NCBI GenBank assembly: GCA_963702705.1
Contig: CAVPDR010000002.1
Span: 1 to 64,000, forward strand
Direction: 5' to 3'
DNA from: VRUE01 sp963702705
Lineage (GTDB): Bacteria; Actinomycetota; Thermoleophilia; Solirubrobacterales; 70-9
Length of the DNA: 64,000 bases
The position numbers and the translations under genes were made by a program. This document shows, one piece after another, positions 24,986-33,355 of the stretch (its first letter is position 1; every line of letters starts with the position of its first letter). The notes beneath the pieces are model-generated. The model had not been told where the DNA came from and did not search any database. It was given only the letters and a program-made list of their open reading frames with translations.

Positions 24986-25744
24986 ATGGTTCTCAAGCGA
25001 GTCATTCCTTGCCTTGACGTCGATGCAGGGCGGGTGGTCAAGGGGACGAACTTCGTCGGGCTGCGCGACGCGGGGGATCCCGTTGAGTTGGCCGAGCGCT
25101 ATGACGCTGAGGGGGCCGACGAGCTGGTCTTCCTCGACATCACCGCCTCGCACGAGAAGCGCGACACGATCGTGGAGCTTGCTCGTCGCACTGCCGACAA
25201 CGTCTTCATCCCCTTCACGATCGGCGGTGGCATCCGTTCCGTCGAGGACGCGCAGGCCGTTCTCGACGCAGGGGCGGACAAGGTGTCCGTCAATTCATCA
25301 GCGCTCGCTCGTCCGGAGCTTTTGACCGAGCTGGCCGACCACTTCGGTGCCCAGTGCGTGGTGATCGCGATCGACGCCAAACGCGAGGAGGACGGCTGGG
25401 GCGTCTACGTGAACGGCGGTCGCAAGCGGGTCGATGGACGCGATGCAGTCTCCTGGGCCCGCGAGGCAACCGAGCGCGGCGCCGGCGAGGTGCTGCTGAC
25501 CAGCATGGACCGCGACGGCACCAACGACGGCTACGACATCGAGCTGACCCGCGCGGTCGCAGACGCAGTCTCGGTTCCCGTAATCGCCTCCGGCGGCGCG
25601 GGAACTCTCGAGCACCTGAGCGAGGCGATCACGGACGGCAACGCCGACGCCGTCCTCTGCGCCTCGATCTTCCACTACGGCACCTTCACCGTCCAAGAAG
25701 CTAAGGAGCGGATGGCAGCCTCGGGCATCCCAGTACGGCGTTGA
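24986..25744 (+). CDS. hisF: Imidazole glycerol phosphate synthase, cyclase subunit
   Basis: TIM-barrel partner of HisH making IGP and AICAR. 252 residues. IPCLDVDAGRVVKG holds the first catalytic Asp, and the second is in VIAIDAKRE; phosphate sites FTIGGGIRS and ASGGAGT. It has its own -10 box TACGCT (24974-24979) 6 nt before ATG. The stop codon lies within the first arm of a long palindromic repeat. hisC, hisI and hisE are not in this cluster. Confidence 0.95.
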   Translation: MVLKRVIPCLDVDAGRVVKGTNFVGLRDAGDPVELAERYDAEGADELVFLDITASHEKRDTIVELARRTADNVFIPFTIGGGIRSVEDAQAVLDAGADKVSVNSSALARPELLTELADHFGAQCVVIAIDAKREEDGWGVYVNGGRKRVDGRDAVSWAREATERGAGEVLLTSMDRDGTNDGYDIELTRAVADAVSVPVIASGGAGTLEHLSEAITDGNADAVLCASIFHYGTFTVQEAKERMAASGIPVRR

Positions 25745-25860
25745 GGCCTATCCCGGTAGGGGTGGAACGTCTTGTACTTTTTGGGCGTCCACCTTGCGGC
25801 GCCAGCAGGTGCGTCAGCACCCAAAGAAGTTAAGTGGAACCCCTACCGGGATAGGCCTCA
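25742..25860. repeat. Palindromic repeat element, copy A
   Basis: Perfect 22-bp arms (25742-25763 and 25839-25860) share the core CCCGGTAGGGGT. The left arm includes the hisF TGA and the right arm the stop of the convergent deacetylase. The interior holds a T-run/A-run pair and, on the reverse strand, the same TTCCACTTAACTT and AAAGTACAAGACGTTCCACC blocks as copies B and C; this copy is inverted relative to them. It probably acts as a bidirectional transcript end. Confidence 0.85.
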
Positions 25861-26715
25861 TCCCGAAGCAAGGTCTTCGGCGAGGCCAGAGACCCCGGTT
25901 GAGCCGAGGATCTCGAAGCGGCTCAGCTCGTAAGGTTTCTGCTGTTCGGCGAAGCCGGGGATCTCGGTCGTCGCGCCGGAGTAGCCGGCGGCCTTGACCG
26001 CACCGATCACGGTCGGGTCGAACTGGCCCGCCGGGTAGCAGAAGTTGGCCACCGGCACTCCGTATTCGCGGCGCAGGATCTTGCGCGAGCCGGCGACTTC
26101 TTCCTTCAGCTGGGTTGCATCGAGGGTGGTCAGGTCGAGGTGGTGGATCGTGTGCGCGGCCAGCTCCCAGCCGGCGTCGATCATCGCTTCGACGTTGCTG
26201 GTGTAGAGGTCGGAGCCTTCGGCCTTGAGGTTGAGCAAGCCGGGCCAGTCGTGCTTGCGCAGCTCCGGCAGGGCAAAGGTGAACTGGGGCCGGTAGCCGT
26301 CGTCGAAGGAGAGCACGACCGGTTTGGCCGGCAGCGTGCCGCCGCGGTACCAGGCGTTCTCGACCGCTTCCAGCGTCACCGCTTCGTAGCCGTGCTCGTC
26401 GAGCCAGTCCATCTGCTGGTGGAAGTCGGGACGGGTCACGTAGAGCTCGGGGTAGGGGGCGTCGGCCGGCGCCGCGCCGAGCACGTGGTACTCGAGGATC
26501 GGCACCGGGCCGGTGTAGGGCTTCCAGCTCGCCTGCGGTGTCGCGTTGCGGACTAGGTCCGACTCGCCGCGCGCCGGGGAGCCGGCGTCGCCACTGGTCC
26601 TGGCCGGCCCCGACGGCGAGTTGGCCGAGCCGCCGAGGTTCGATCCCACCGCCACCCCGACCGCGACCGCCACCGCTATCAGGGCGACGAGGGCCCCTGC
26701 TCGTCTCCAGCGCAC
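25858..26715 (-). CDS. Secreted polysaccharide deacetylase
   Basis: NodB-homology (CE4) enzyme, 285 residues, removing acetyl groups from peptidoglycan or another polysaccharide outside the cell. An N-terminal membrane anchor (ALVALIAVAVAVGVAVG) and Ser/Gly/Pro linker precede the domain. The catalytic motif VLSFDDGY has the metal Asp; HTIHHLDL is the H-x3-H motif; FCYPAGQFD is motif 3. Its GTG start is 6 nt after the -10 box TACCAT on the minus strand (26722-26727). Convergent with hisF. Confidence 0.9.
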   Translation of the reverse strand: MRWRRAGALVALIAVAVAVGVAVGSNLGGSANSPSGPARTSGDAGSPARGESDLVRNATPQASWKPYTGPVPILEYHVLGAAPADAPYPELYVTRPDFHQQMDWLDEHGYEAVTLEAVENAWYRGGTLPAKPVVLSFDDGYRPQFTFALPELRKHDWPGLLNLKAEGSDLYTSNVEAMIDAGWELAAHTIHHLDLTTLDATQLKEEVAGSRKILRREYGVPVANFCYPAGQFDPTVIGAVKAAGYSGATTEIPGFAEQQKPYELSRFEILGSTGVSGLAEDLASG

Positions 26716-26739
26716 GCGATCATGGTAGGCAACGCACCG

Positions 26740-27870
26740 ATGTCGACCGCCGAAAAGCCGAAAGGGAGCCTCGCCGAGGCGCTGCAGCGGGTCTATCCCG
26801 AGCTTGACGCGGTGCGCGCTGTCGCGGCCGAGCCGGTCTACCTGGTCGGCGGCGCCGTGCGCGATCTCCTCCTGGGCCGGGGTCGCGCCGACATCGACGT
26901 CGTGGTCGAGGGCGATGCCGCGGCGCTTGCTGCCAGGCTCGGGGTCGAGCCGGTTGCCCACGAGCGTTTTGGCACGGCCAAGGTGAGTCTCGACGGCCAC
27001 GAGCTCGATATCGCAAGTGCGCGCTCCGAGACCTACGAATACCCCGGGGCCCTGCCCGCGGTCGAGCCGGCGGCGGCGATCGCGGAGGACCTCGGCCGGC
27101 GCGACTTCACGATCAACGCGATGGCGATCCCGCTGCGCGACGGATCGAACCTGATCGACCCTTTTGGCGGCCAGGCGGATCTCACCGCTGGGCTGCTGCG
27201 AGTGCTGCACCCAGGATCCTTCGTCGACGATCCGACGCGGGCGCTGCGGGCGGCCCGCTATGCGGCTCGTTTTGGCTTTCGGCTGGAGCCGGAAACGGAA
27301 GCGTTGCTGCGCAAGGCGAACCTGACGACGGTCTCGGCCGATCGGCGCGACGCCGAGCTGCTGCGGCTGGCCGGCGAGGCCGAGGCGCCTCGGGCATTCC
27401 AGCTGGCCGAAGACTGGGGGCTGATCGTCCAGTGCGAGGGCGGACCGCAGCTGGTGGCGCGCGCCGCCGAGCTGCTCGCCGAGGCGCCCTGGCGCGGGTT
27501 CGTACCACGCGATCGGGCCCTGTTCGCCGCGGCGCTCGACGCCCGAGGCGGCGAGGAGGAGCTGGCGGCGGCTTCCCCCGCCCGCCCGTCCGAAGCGGTC
27601 GCACTGGCCGCTCACCACAGCCCGCTCGAGCTGCTCCTCGCCCGGGCGCGCGGCGCCGAGTGGCTCGACGACTACCTGGAGAAGTGGAGCAGGGTCGAGC
27701 TCGAGATCGATGGCAACGACCTGATCGCCGCGGGCGTGACCGAGGGCAGGGCCGTCGGTCGCGGCCTGGCCGAGGCCAAGCGGCGCAAGCTCGACGGCGA
27801 GATCGCCGGTCGCGACCAGGAGCTTGACGTGGCGCTGGCGGCGGCGAGGGGTGACGATGGAGTGGCGTGA
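26740..27870 (+). CDS. cca: CCA tRNA nucleotidyltransferase / poly(A) polymerase family
   Basis: Class II nucleotidyltransferase that adds or repairs the tRNA CCA end. The head domain shows LVGGAVRDLLLGRGRADIDVVVEG (metal-binding DxD), RRDFTINAMA and DDPTRALRAARYAARFGF. It ends at about 376 residues with no HD phosphohydrolase domain. ATG 26722 is an alternative start adding six residues. Overlaps the next gene by 14 bp. A poly(A) polymerase role cannot be excluded. Confidence 0.87.
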   Translation: MSTAEKPKGSLAEALQRVYPELDAVRAVAAEPVYLVGGAVRDLLLGRGRADIDVVVEGDAAALAARLGVEPVAHERFGTAKVSLDGHELDIASARSETYEYPGALPAVEPAAAIAEDLGRRDFTINAMAIPLRDGSNLIDPFGGQADLTAGLLRVLHPGSFVDDPTRALRAARYAARFGFRLEPETEALLRKANLTTVSADRRDAELLRLAGEAEAPRAFQLAEDWGLIVQCEGGPQLVARAAELLAEAPWRGFVPRDRALFAAALDARGGEEELAAASPARPSEAVALAAHHSPLELLLARARGAEWLDDYLEKWSRVELEIDGNDLIAAGVTEGRAVGRGLAEAKRRKLDGEIAGRDQELDVALAAARGDDGVA

Positions 27871-28447
27871 GGCTGACGGAAAGCGCTGGCTCGAGGCGCG
27901 CCTGCCGGGAGCGACCGCCGCCTTCACCACCCGCGCGTTTGGCTCGGCGCGGGAGAGCTTCGCGCCCCTGGCGGCCCTCGGGGTCGACCCGGAGGCGATC
28001 GTCAGCGCCTGGCAGGTGCACGGCACCGAGCTCGCCTTCCACAACGGCGGCGCTGTGCCAGCGGAGGCCGACGGCCACGTGGTCGCCGACCCCGGGACGG
28101 TCGGCCTCGTCTTCGGCGCCGACTGCCTGCCGATCGCCGGCGTCGGCCCCGGCGGGGCGGTGATCGTGCACGGCGGCCGGCGTGGCCTGGAGCAGGGGAT
28201 AGCACTCCGCGGGGCGACCGCGGTGGGCGCAACCGCCGCCGCGATCGGCCCCGGCATCGGTCCCTGCTGTTATGAGGCCGACCTCTGGAGCGAGGCGCGC
28301 CGACAGTTGCGCGAGGCGGGTGTCGAGGAGATCCAGTCGGCCGACCTCTGCACCTGCTGCGAGGCCGAGCTCTTCTTCTCGCATCGTCGCGACGGCGACC
28401 CCCGACGGCAGGCCGGACTCGTCTGGCTCGATCGGGAGGAGGGCTGA
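27857..28447 (+). CDS. Laccase-domain protein (YfiH/YlmD, purine nucleoside phosphorylase type)
   Basis: 196 residues, shorter than the usual 240-280. The metal/active-site residues are kept: His in SAWQVHGTE, Cys in FGADCLPIAG, His in VIVHGGRRG. The family (YlmD, YfiH) acts as a nucleoside phosphorylase/deaminase or cytoplasmic amidase-like editor. It sits ahead of YggS and SepF as in the ylmDEFG cluster of Gram-positive bacteria. Two Cys-rich spots near the C-terminus (CTCCEAE) are common in the family. Confidence 0.88.
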   Translation: MEWREADGKRWLEARLPGATAAFTTRAFGSARESFAPLAALGVDPEAIVSAWQVHGTELAFHNGGAVPAEADGHVVADPGTVGLVFGADCLPIAGVGPGGAVIVHGGRRGLEQGIALRGATAVGATAAAIGPGIGPCCYEADLWSEARRQLREAGVEEIQSADLCTCCEAELFFSHRRDGDPRRQAGLVWLDREEG

Positions 28448-28448
28448 G

Positions 28449-29081
28449 GTGCCCGGCCTGATCCACGGCCTCGAGCCGGAGAAGATTGCCGCCAACCTCG
28501 AGCGGGCGCGGCAGATCGCCGGGTCCGAGGTCGAGATCCTCGCCGCGACCAAGTACGTGCCGCTGGAGGAGATGGGGGCGCTGGCGGAGGCAGGCGTCCG
28601 CCTCGTCGGCGAGAACCGCCAGCAGGAGCTGCTCGCCAAGCAGGAGCGCTGGGGAGATGCCTTCGAGTGGGACTTCATCGGCAACCTGCAGAGCCGCAAG
28701 GTGAAGCAGCTGTTGCCGGTCTGTCGCCTGATCCACTCGGTCGCCACCGATTCCGTCCTGGCTCAGCTCGGCAGGCACGCCGGCCCCGACACCGAGATCC
28801 TGGTCGAGGTCAACGTCGCCGGCGAGGAGGGCAAGGGCGGCGTAGCCCCGGCCGACCTCGCCTCCTTCATCGACCGCTCCCCGGTACGGGTCACCGGTCT
28901 GATGACCATGCCCCCATTCAGCCAGGACCCCAAGGACTCCCGTCCCCATTTCGCCCGCCTCAAAAAGCTTGCCGACGAGCATGGCCTGTCTCGCCTTTCG
29001 ATGGGGACCTCACAAGATTGGCGCGTAGCAATCGACGAGGGAGCGACCATCATCCGCCTGGGCACAGCGCTCTATATCTGA
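28449..29081 (+). CDS. PLP homeostasis protein YggS/PLPBP
   Basis: Single-domain alanine-racemase-like barrel, 210 residues, binding PLP and buffering free cofactor. PLP lysine in ILAATKYVP near residue 37; GENRQQELLAK and FIGNLQSRKVKQL follow; LSMGTSQDWRVAI is the phosphate-binding end (usually LSMGMS.D). The GTG start is 2 nt after the upstream stop. YlmE position in the cluster. Confidence 0.92.
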   Translation: MPGLIHGLEPEKIAANLERARQIAGSEVEILAATKYVPLEEMGALAEAGVRLVGENRQQELLAKQERWGDAFEWDFIGNLQSRKVKQLLPVCRLIHSVATDSVLAQLGRHAGPDTEILVEVNVAGEEGKGGVAPADLASFIDRSPVRVTGLMTMPPFSQDPKDSRPHFARLKKLADEHGLSRLSMGTSQDWRVAIDEGATIIRLGTALYI

Positions 29082-29102
29082 GGCATCTCCGGGGGGTGGC
29101 GC

Positions 29103-29154
29103 GGGGAGGGGGCCGAGAACGGACGCCCCGCGCCCGCCCGCAGGCCCCCTCCCC
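29103..29154 (+). terminator. Strong GC hairpin after yggS
   Basis: GGGGAGGGGGCC (29103-29114) pairs perfectly with GGCCCCCTCCCC (29143-29154), with a 28-nt loop. No U-run follows, so it is either a weak terminator or an RNA-stabilising stem separating yggS from sepF. Confidence 0.5.
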
Positions 29155-29190
29155 GTGACAGGACCCGCCGGCCGATACCCCAAACTGAGC

Positions 29191-29196
29191 CATAAT
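29191..29196 (+). promoter_or_regulatory. -10 box of sepF
   Basis: CATAAT followed by about 44 nt of leader containing a GGCC..GGCC stem. No clear -35. It gives sepF its own start point after the hairpin at 29103-29154. Confidence 0.45.
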
Positions 29197-29240
29197 CCCT
29201 AAGAGGAATCGGCCCAGAGGGGCCGAAACACGCGTTAACC

Positions 29241-29786
29241 ATGGCCCTACGAGATACATGGCATCGAGCGCTGGTCTACTTCGGTCTTGCCGAGGATCAT
29301 GACTACGGCCCCGAGTACGAAGACGACTTCGAGCCGGAGACGAGCTCCGAAGAAGCCTTCGACGCCCGCCGCGAGTCCGGCCAGGTGCGCCGCCTGCCGA
29401 GCGCCCGCCGCTCGCGGCGCGACGAGATCGACGACATCTTCGCCGACGACGAGCCGATCCAGGCCTCGCGCACTCGCACCCTGCGCCCGGTCGGCAACGG
29501 CGACTCCGACGTCCAGGTCCATCTCGTCATCCCGAGGAACTTCAACGACGCCCAGCAGGTGGCGGATCAGTTCAAGCGCAAGGTCCCGGTCATCCTCAAC
29601 CTGCAGACGACCGACCACGAGCTTTCCAAGCGGATGATCGACTTCTGCTCTGGACTGACCTACTCCCTTGACGGCGGCATGCAGCGGATTGCCGAGAAGA
29701 TCTTCCTGCTGACGCCGCGCAACGTTGAGGTCTCGGCCGAGGAGAAGGCTCGGTTGCTGGACAAAGGGTTCTTCAACCAGTCCTAG
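29241..29786 (+). CDS. sepF: Cell division protein SepF
   Basis: FtsZ-binding membrane tether. 181 residues: a short amphipathic N-terminus (MALRDTWHRALVYFGLA), an acidic/Arg-rich linker, and the C-terminal SepF domain from about residue 90 (VHLVIPRNFNDAQQVADQFK, VILNLQTTDHELSKRMIDFCSGLTY). In Actinobacteria SepF replaces FtsA/ZipA as the FtsZ anchor. ftsZ itself is not in the window. Confidence 0.95.
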   Translation: MALRDTWHRALVYFGLAEDHDYGPEYEDDFEPETSSEEAFDARRESGQVRRLPSARRSRRDEIDDIFADDEPIQASRTRTLRPVGNGDSDVQVHLVIPRNFNDAQQVADQFKRKVPVILNLQTTDHELSKRMIDFCSGLTYSLDGGMQRIAEKIFLLTPRNVEVSAEEKARLLDKGFFNQS

Positions 29787-29830
29787 CGTTGGGTGGACCC
29801 TCCTTCGCCGGCCGCGGCTAGGCTGCGCTG

Positions 29831-30571
29831 ATGATTGTTGGCTTCTGTGGGTCCGGCAGCATGGCGGCGGCAATGGCGCGGGGTCTGTCCGGCGAGGTCG
29901 ACGGGATGCTGTTCTCGGACTCCGGGTCCGGGCGGGCTCGGGAGCTTGCGGCAGAGCTCGGTGGGGAGGACGTTGACTCCAACGCCGAGCTCGCCAAGCG
30001 AGCGGATGTGGTGGTGCTTGCCGTTAAGCCGGCCAAGCTCGACGAGGTCGCTGGGGAGCTCGTCGCTGCCGAGGTGGTCGTCTCACTGCTCGGCGCGACT
30101 TCGCTGGAGAAGGTTGCTGCCGCGCTGCCGAGTGCCGAGGTGGTGCGGGTGATGCCCAACGTCGGCGTTGAGGTGCGCAAGGGCGTTCTCTGTGTCGCTG
30201 GCGATCCGACGCCGGAGGTGCGTGCGCTGCTGGACGGGCTGGGGCACGTGGTCGAGCTGCCGGATTCGCAGTTCGACGCGGCTACCGCAGTGATGGGCTG
30301 TGCGCCGGCCTACCTGGCGCTGGCGGTGGAAGCGATCGCCGATGCGGGGACAGCCGACGGCCTCGACGAGGAGCTGGCGCGGGAGCTGGTGGTGGAGACG
30401 GCGGCCGGGACGGCCGAGCTGCTGCGTTCGCGTCACCCTGCCGACGTGCGCCGGGCGGTCGCCTCGCCTGGCGGCAGCACCGAGGCTGGGCTGGAGGCGC
30501 TCGACCGGGAAGGCGCTCGCGAGGCGTTCGAGACTGCGGTGCGGGCCTCGCTGGAGAGGATGCGCGGGTGA
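29831..30571 (+). CDS. proC: Pyrroline-5-carboxylate reductase
   Basis: Last step of proline synthesis. 246 residues. Rossmann motif GFCGSGSMAAAMARGL at the N-terminus, VVLAVKPAKLDEV, and the C-terminal P5CR signature region ELLRSRHPADVRRAVASPGGSTEAGLEAL. ATG lies 6 nt after TAGGCT (29819-29824). It sits between sepF and yggT, as in several Actinobacteria and Firmicutes. Confidence 0.93.
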   Translation: MIVGFCGSGSMAAAMARGLSGEVDGMLFSDSGSGRARELAAELGGEDVDSNAELAKRADVVVLAVKPAKLDEVAGELVAAEVVVSLLGATSLEKVAAALPSAEVVRVMPNVGVEVRKGVLCVAGDPTPEVRALLDGLGHVVELPDSQFDAATAVMGCAPAYLALAVEAIADAGTADGLDEELARELVVETAAGTAELLRSRHPADVRRAVASPGGSTEAGLEALDREGAREAFETAVRASLERMRG

Positions 30572-30870
30572 TCTGGCTTGCTCTAACCCGCTTTGACGTT
30601 GCCGACTACGTCAGCGCGCTCCTCCTCGTCTACATCATCCTGATCTTCCTCAACATCCTCAGCTCCTGGATCCCGCGCATGCCCTACAACCGGGCGCTGC
30701 GCGCCTCGCTCGACTTCGTCAAAGAGACCACCGACCCCTACCTCAACTTCTTTCGCCGCTTCCTGCCGCCGATCGGCGGCGGCGGTTTCGCGCTTGACCT
30801 GAGCCCGATCCTCGGAGTGTTCCTGCTCTTCATCCTGCGCGCGGTCGTCGTCGGCCTGATCGAAGGGTGA
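30568..30870 (+). CDS. YggT family membrane protein
   Basis: 100 residues with two membrane segments (YVSALLLVYIILIFLNILSSW; LSPILGVFLLFILRAVVVGLI) and the family spacer TDPYLNFFRRFLPP. Homologues (YlmG) act near the division machinery; molecular role not settled. GTG start overlaps proC by 4 bp and the end overlaps lspA by 4 bp. Confidence 0.88.
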   Translation: MIWLALTRFDVADYVSALLLVYIILIFLNILSSWIPRMPYNRALRASLDFVKETTDPYLNFFRRFLPPIGGGGFALDLSPILGVFLLFILRAVVVGLIEG

Positions 30871-31328
30871 GCGCCGAGGCCGCCCGCGCCTGGCGCCTGG
30901 CCGGCGCGCTCTGCGGGCTCGTCGTCGTTCTCGATCAGGCGGCGAAGGCGGCGATCGAGGCCCATCTCGTCGCCGGCCAGTACGTCGAGGTGCTGGGACC
31001 GCTCGAACTCACCCTCTCGCACAACAGCGGCGTCGCCTTCGGCCTCGCTGCCGGGGGTGGCACCCGGCTGATCCTGGTCACGGCCGTGGCGCTTGCCGTG
31101 GTCGCCTACGTCTTCTCCCGCAACCCGACCCGACCCGGGATGTGGGTCGCCGCCGGCCTGCTCGCCGGCGGCGCGCTGGGCAACCTCGCCGATCGCATCC
31201 GCGCCGACGCCGTCACCGACTACGTCCAGGTCGGCAGCTGGCCCGCCTTCAACCTGGCCGACGTCTGTGTCACCGCCGGCGTGTTGCTGCTCGCCCTCTC
31301 CTACGCGCGCGATCCGGCCGATGAGTGA
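30867..31328 (+). CDS. lspA: Signal peptidase II (lipoprotein signal peptidase)
   Basis: Aspartyl protease of the membrane that cleaves prolipoprotein signal peptides. 153 residues, four membrane segments. The two catalytic Asp lie in GGALGNLADRI and FNLADVCVTAG; NSGVAFGLAAG is the conserved loop. GTG start. Overlaps the pseudouridine synthase gene by 8 bp. Confidence 0.93.
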   Translation: MSAEAARAWRLAGALCGLVVVLDQAAKAAIEAHLVAGQYVEVLGPLELTLSHNSGVAFGLAAGGGTRLILVTAVALAVVAYVFSRNPTRPGMWVAAGLLAGGALGNLADRIRADAVTDYVQVGSWPAFNLADVCVTAGVLLLALSYARDPADE

Positions 31329-31998
31329 GGAGTTGCGCATTGTCCACGTCGACGATTCGCTCGCGGTCGTCGACAAGCCGGCCGGAATGGTGGTCCACCC
31401 GGCGCCCTCGCACAGCGGGCGGACCCTGGTCGACGAGCTGGGCCACCTGCTCGGTGGCGGCGCCGATCCGGAGCGGCCCGGCATCGTCCACCGGCTCGAC
31501 AAGGGGACCAGCGGCCTGCTCGTCGTCGCCCGCAATGACGAGGCCCACGCGGCGCTGCAGGCCCAGGTGCAGCGGCGCGAGGTCGAACGGGTCTACCTCG
31601 CCCTCGCTCGCGGCCGCCTCGCCTCCCGCACCGGCACGATCGACGCTCCGATCGGCCGCGCCTCGCGCCAGCGCCACCGCATGGCCGTCGCCGGCGCCGC
31701 CTCGCGCCAGGCCCGCACCCATTTCGAAGTGCTGGAGCTGCTCGGTGCCGAGAGCTATGCCGAGGTCCGCCTGGAGACCGGCCGCACCCACCAGATCCGC
31801 GCCCATTTCGCCGCGATCGGTCATCCCCTGGCGGGTGACACCACCTACGGAGGCGAGCGCAAGTACGGCCTCGAGCGACAGTTCCTCCACGCCCACCGCC
31901 TTGCCTTCGCCCACCCGGAGACCGCGGAGCAGATGCGCTTCAGCTCCGAGTTGCCGGCCGATCTTGCCTCGGCGCTGGTGCTCGCCCGGAGCGCCTGA
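31321..31998 (+). CDS. RluD-family pseudouridine synthase without S4 domain
   Basis: 225 residues. Catalytic Asp in VHRLDKGTSGLLVVA; GRTHQIRAHFAAIGHPLAGDTTYGG is the family end motif. The N-terminal S4 RNA-binding domain of canonical RluD is absent, so the protein starts directly in the catalytic domain. Its order after lspA matches the common lspA-rluD pair. The exact rRNA or tRNA target cannot be told. Confidence 0.88.
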   Translation: MSEELRIVHVDDSLAVVDKPAGMVVHPAPSHSGRTLVDELGHLLGGGADPERPGIVHRLDKGTSGLLVVARNDEAHAALQAQVQRREVERVYLALARGRLASRTGTIDAPIGRASRQRHRMAVAGAASRQARTHFEVLELLGAESYAEVRLETGRTHQIRAHFAAIGHPLAGDTTYGGERKYGLERQFLHAHRLAFAHPETAEQMRFSSELPADLASALVLARSA

Positions 31999-32014
31999 TT
32001 GGCAAAGACCTCTC

Positions 32015-32135
32015 TACAATCGATCGGCTCGTCAACCAACACCCGCACGTACCGACCCGGATCCTGACCGGCATTGCGCCGGATCCCGGCTAGGGCGGCG
32101 GGAAACGCACCGCCAAAAACAAGGAGCTTTACCCA
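32015..32135 (+). promoter_or_regulatory. Promoter (-10 TACAAT) and leader of rpsB
   Basis: TACAAT at 32015-32020 is followed by a leader of about 108 nt. The leader contains a GGATCC-based inverted repeat (32081-32104 region), a GGCGG/CCGCC hairpin near 32096-32114, and an AAGGAG ribosome-binding site at 32121-32126. Autoregulatory S2 leaders are known in other bacteria; that role here is inference. Confidence 0.5.
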
Positions 32136-33344
32136 ATGCCAGAGGCAGGCCTCAAAGAGCTGCTGGAGGCCGGAGTCCACTTCGGCCACCAGACCCGTCG
32201 CTGGAACCCGAACATGCGCCGCTACATCTTCGGCGAGCTGGACGGGATCCACATCATCGACCTGGTCCAGACCGAGGCGCTGCTGGAGAACGCGCGCCGC
32301 TTCGCCGGCGAGCTCGCCAGCGGTGGTGGCACCGTCCTCTTCGTCGGCACCAAGAAGCAGGCGCGCGGCCCAGTCGAAGAATGGGCCGGCCGCTGCAAGA
32401 TGCCCTTCGTCAACCAGCGCTGGCTCGGCGGCCTGCTGACCAACTTCAACACGATGTCGGCGCGAATTGCCCGCCTGCACGAGCTCAACGGGTGGCGCGA
32501 GGAGGGCAAGCTGGAGCTGCTGCCGACCAAGGAGCGGATGGGGATGCAGGCCGAACTCGCCAAGCTCGAGTTCAACCTCGGTGGCGTGCGCGACATGGAC
32601 CGCCTGCCCGACGCGGTCTTCGTCACCGACCTCAAAACCGAGGAGATCGCGGTGCGCGAGGCGGCCCGCCTGCGGATCCCGATCATTGCTCTGGTCGACA
32701 CCAACTGCGATCCGACGCCGATCGACTACGTGATTCCGGGCAACGACGACGCGATCCGCTCCTGTCAGCTCGTGATCGGCACGATCGGCTCCGCGATCGA
32801 GGAGGGGGCTGGCGCTTGGCGAGCCCAGGAGGAGAAGCGCATCGCCGCTGAAATGGAGCGGCGCAAAGTGGAAGAAGAAGAGCGCAAGAAGCGCGAGGAG
32901 GAAGAGAAACTTCGGGTCGAAGCGGAGGAGGCTGCGAAAAAGGCGGCGGCCGAAGCGGCGGCCGTCAAGCAGGCTGAACAGGCCCAGGCGCCTGCCCAGG
33001 CAGCGCCTGCAGCTCCGACTCAGGGTTCGCAGCGCCCGGCTGCGCCGACTCAGGGTTCGCAGCGCCCGGCTGCGGGTCCTGTCGCGGGGCAGGGCGCCTC
33101 ATCCTCGCGAGCTGCGGGCGAGGCCCCCAGCCCCACGCCACCCGCAGTCGAGGCCGTCAAAGCTGAGACACCAGCCGTAGCTGCGAAAGCTCCGGCGGAG
33201 GCCAAGGCTGAGCAGCCTGCGACCGAGAAAGCTTCCGAGGAGCCCAAGGCGGAAGAGAAAGCGCCGGAGCCCGCTGCCGCGGAGAAAGCTGCTGAGGAGC
33301 CGAAGGCTGAGGAGAAAGCTCCTGAGGCCGAGGAGGGGAAATGA
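32136..33344 (+). CDS. rpsB: Ribosomal protein S2 with long C-terminal extension
   Basis: 402 residues; ordinary S2 is about 250-300. Residues 1-225 are a standard S2 (LLEAGVHFGHQTRRWNPNM, FVGTKKQA, RWLGGLLTNF, PIIALVDTNCDP, CDPTPIDYVIPGNDDAIRS). Residues about 230-275 form a charged coiled coil (Glu/Lys/Arg), then an Ala/Pro/Lys/Glu-rich low-complexity tail. Within the tail the DNA for APTQGSQRPA repeats exactly in tandem (about 33014-33073, 27-bp unit). The stop TGA at 33342-33344 includes the first base of the IS110 core dinucleotide. Confidence 0.94.
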   Translation: MPEAGLKELLEAGVHFGHQTRRWNPNMRRYIFGELDGIHIIDLVQTEALLENARRFAGELASGGGTVLFVGTKKQARGPVEEWAGRCKMPFVNQRWLGGLLTNFNTMSARIARLHELNGWREEGKLELLPTKERMGMQAELAKLEFNLGGVRDMDRLPDAVFVTDLKTEEIAVREAARLRIPIIALVDTNCDPTPIDYVIPGNDDAIRSCQLVIGTIGSAIEEGAGAWRAQEEKRIAAEMERRKVEEEERKKREEEEKLRVEAEEAAKKAAAEAAAVKQAEQAQAPAQAAPAAPTQGSQRPAAPTQGSQRPAAGPVAGQGASSSRAAGEAPSPTPPAVEAVKAETPAVAAKAPAEAKAEQPATEKASEEPKAEEKAPEPAAAEKAAEEPKAEEKAPEAEEGK

Positions 33345-33355
33345 GACTTCCTGTG

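Noticed and set aside
25742..25860. Palindrome as a short IS or MITE
   Set aside because: No flanking target duplication, and the arm bases covary between copies, which points to selection on pairing rather than simple insertion.
29103..29154. GC hairpin as a riboswitch for sepF
   Set aside because: A single long stem with an unstructured loop and a separate -10 box after it; a transcript end is simpler.
33014..33073. Tandem repeat as a CRISPR or minisatellite
   Set aside because: Two exact 27-bp units in frame within the rpsB tail; no spacers.
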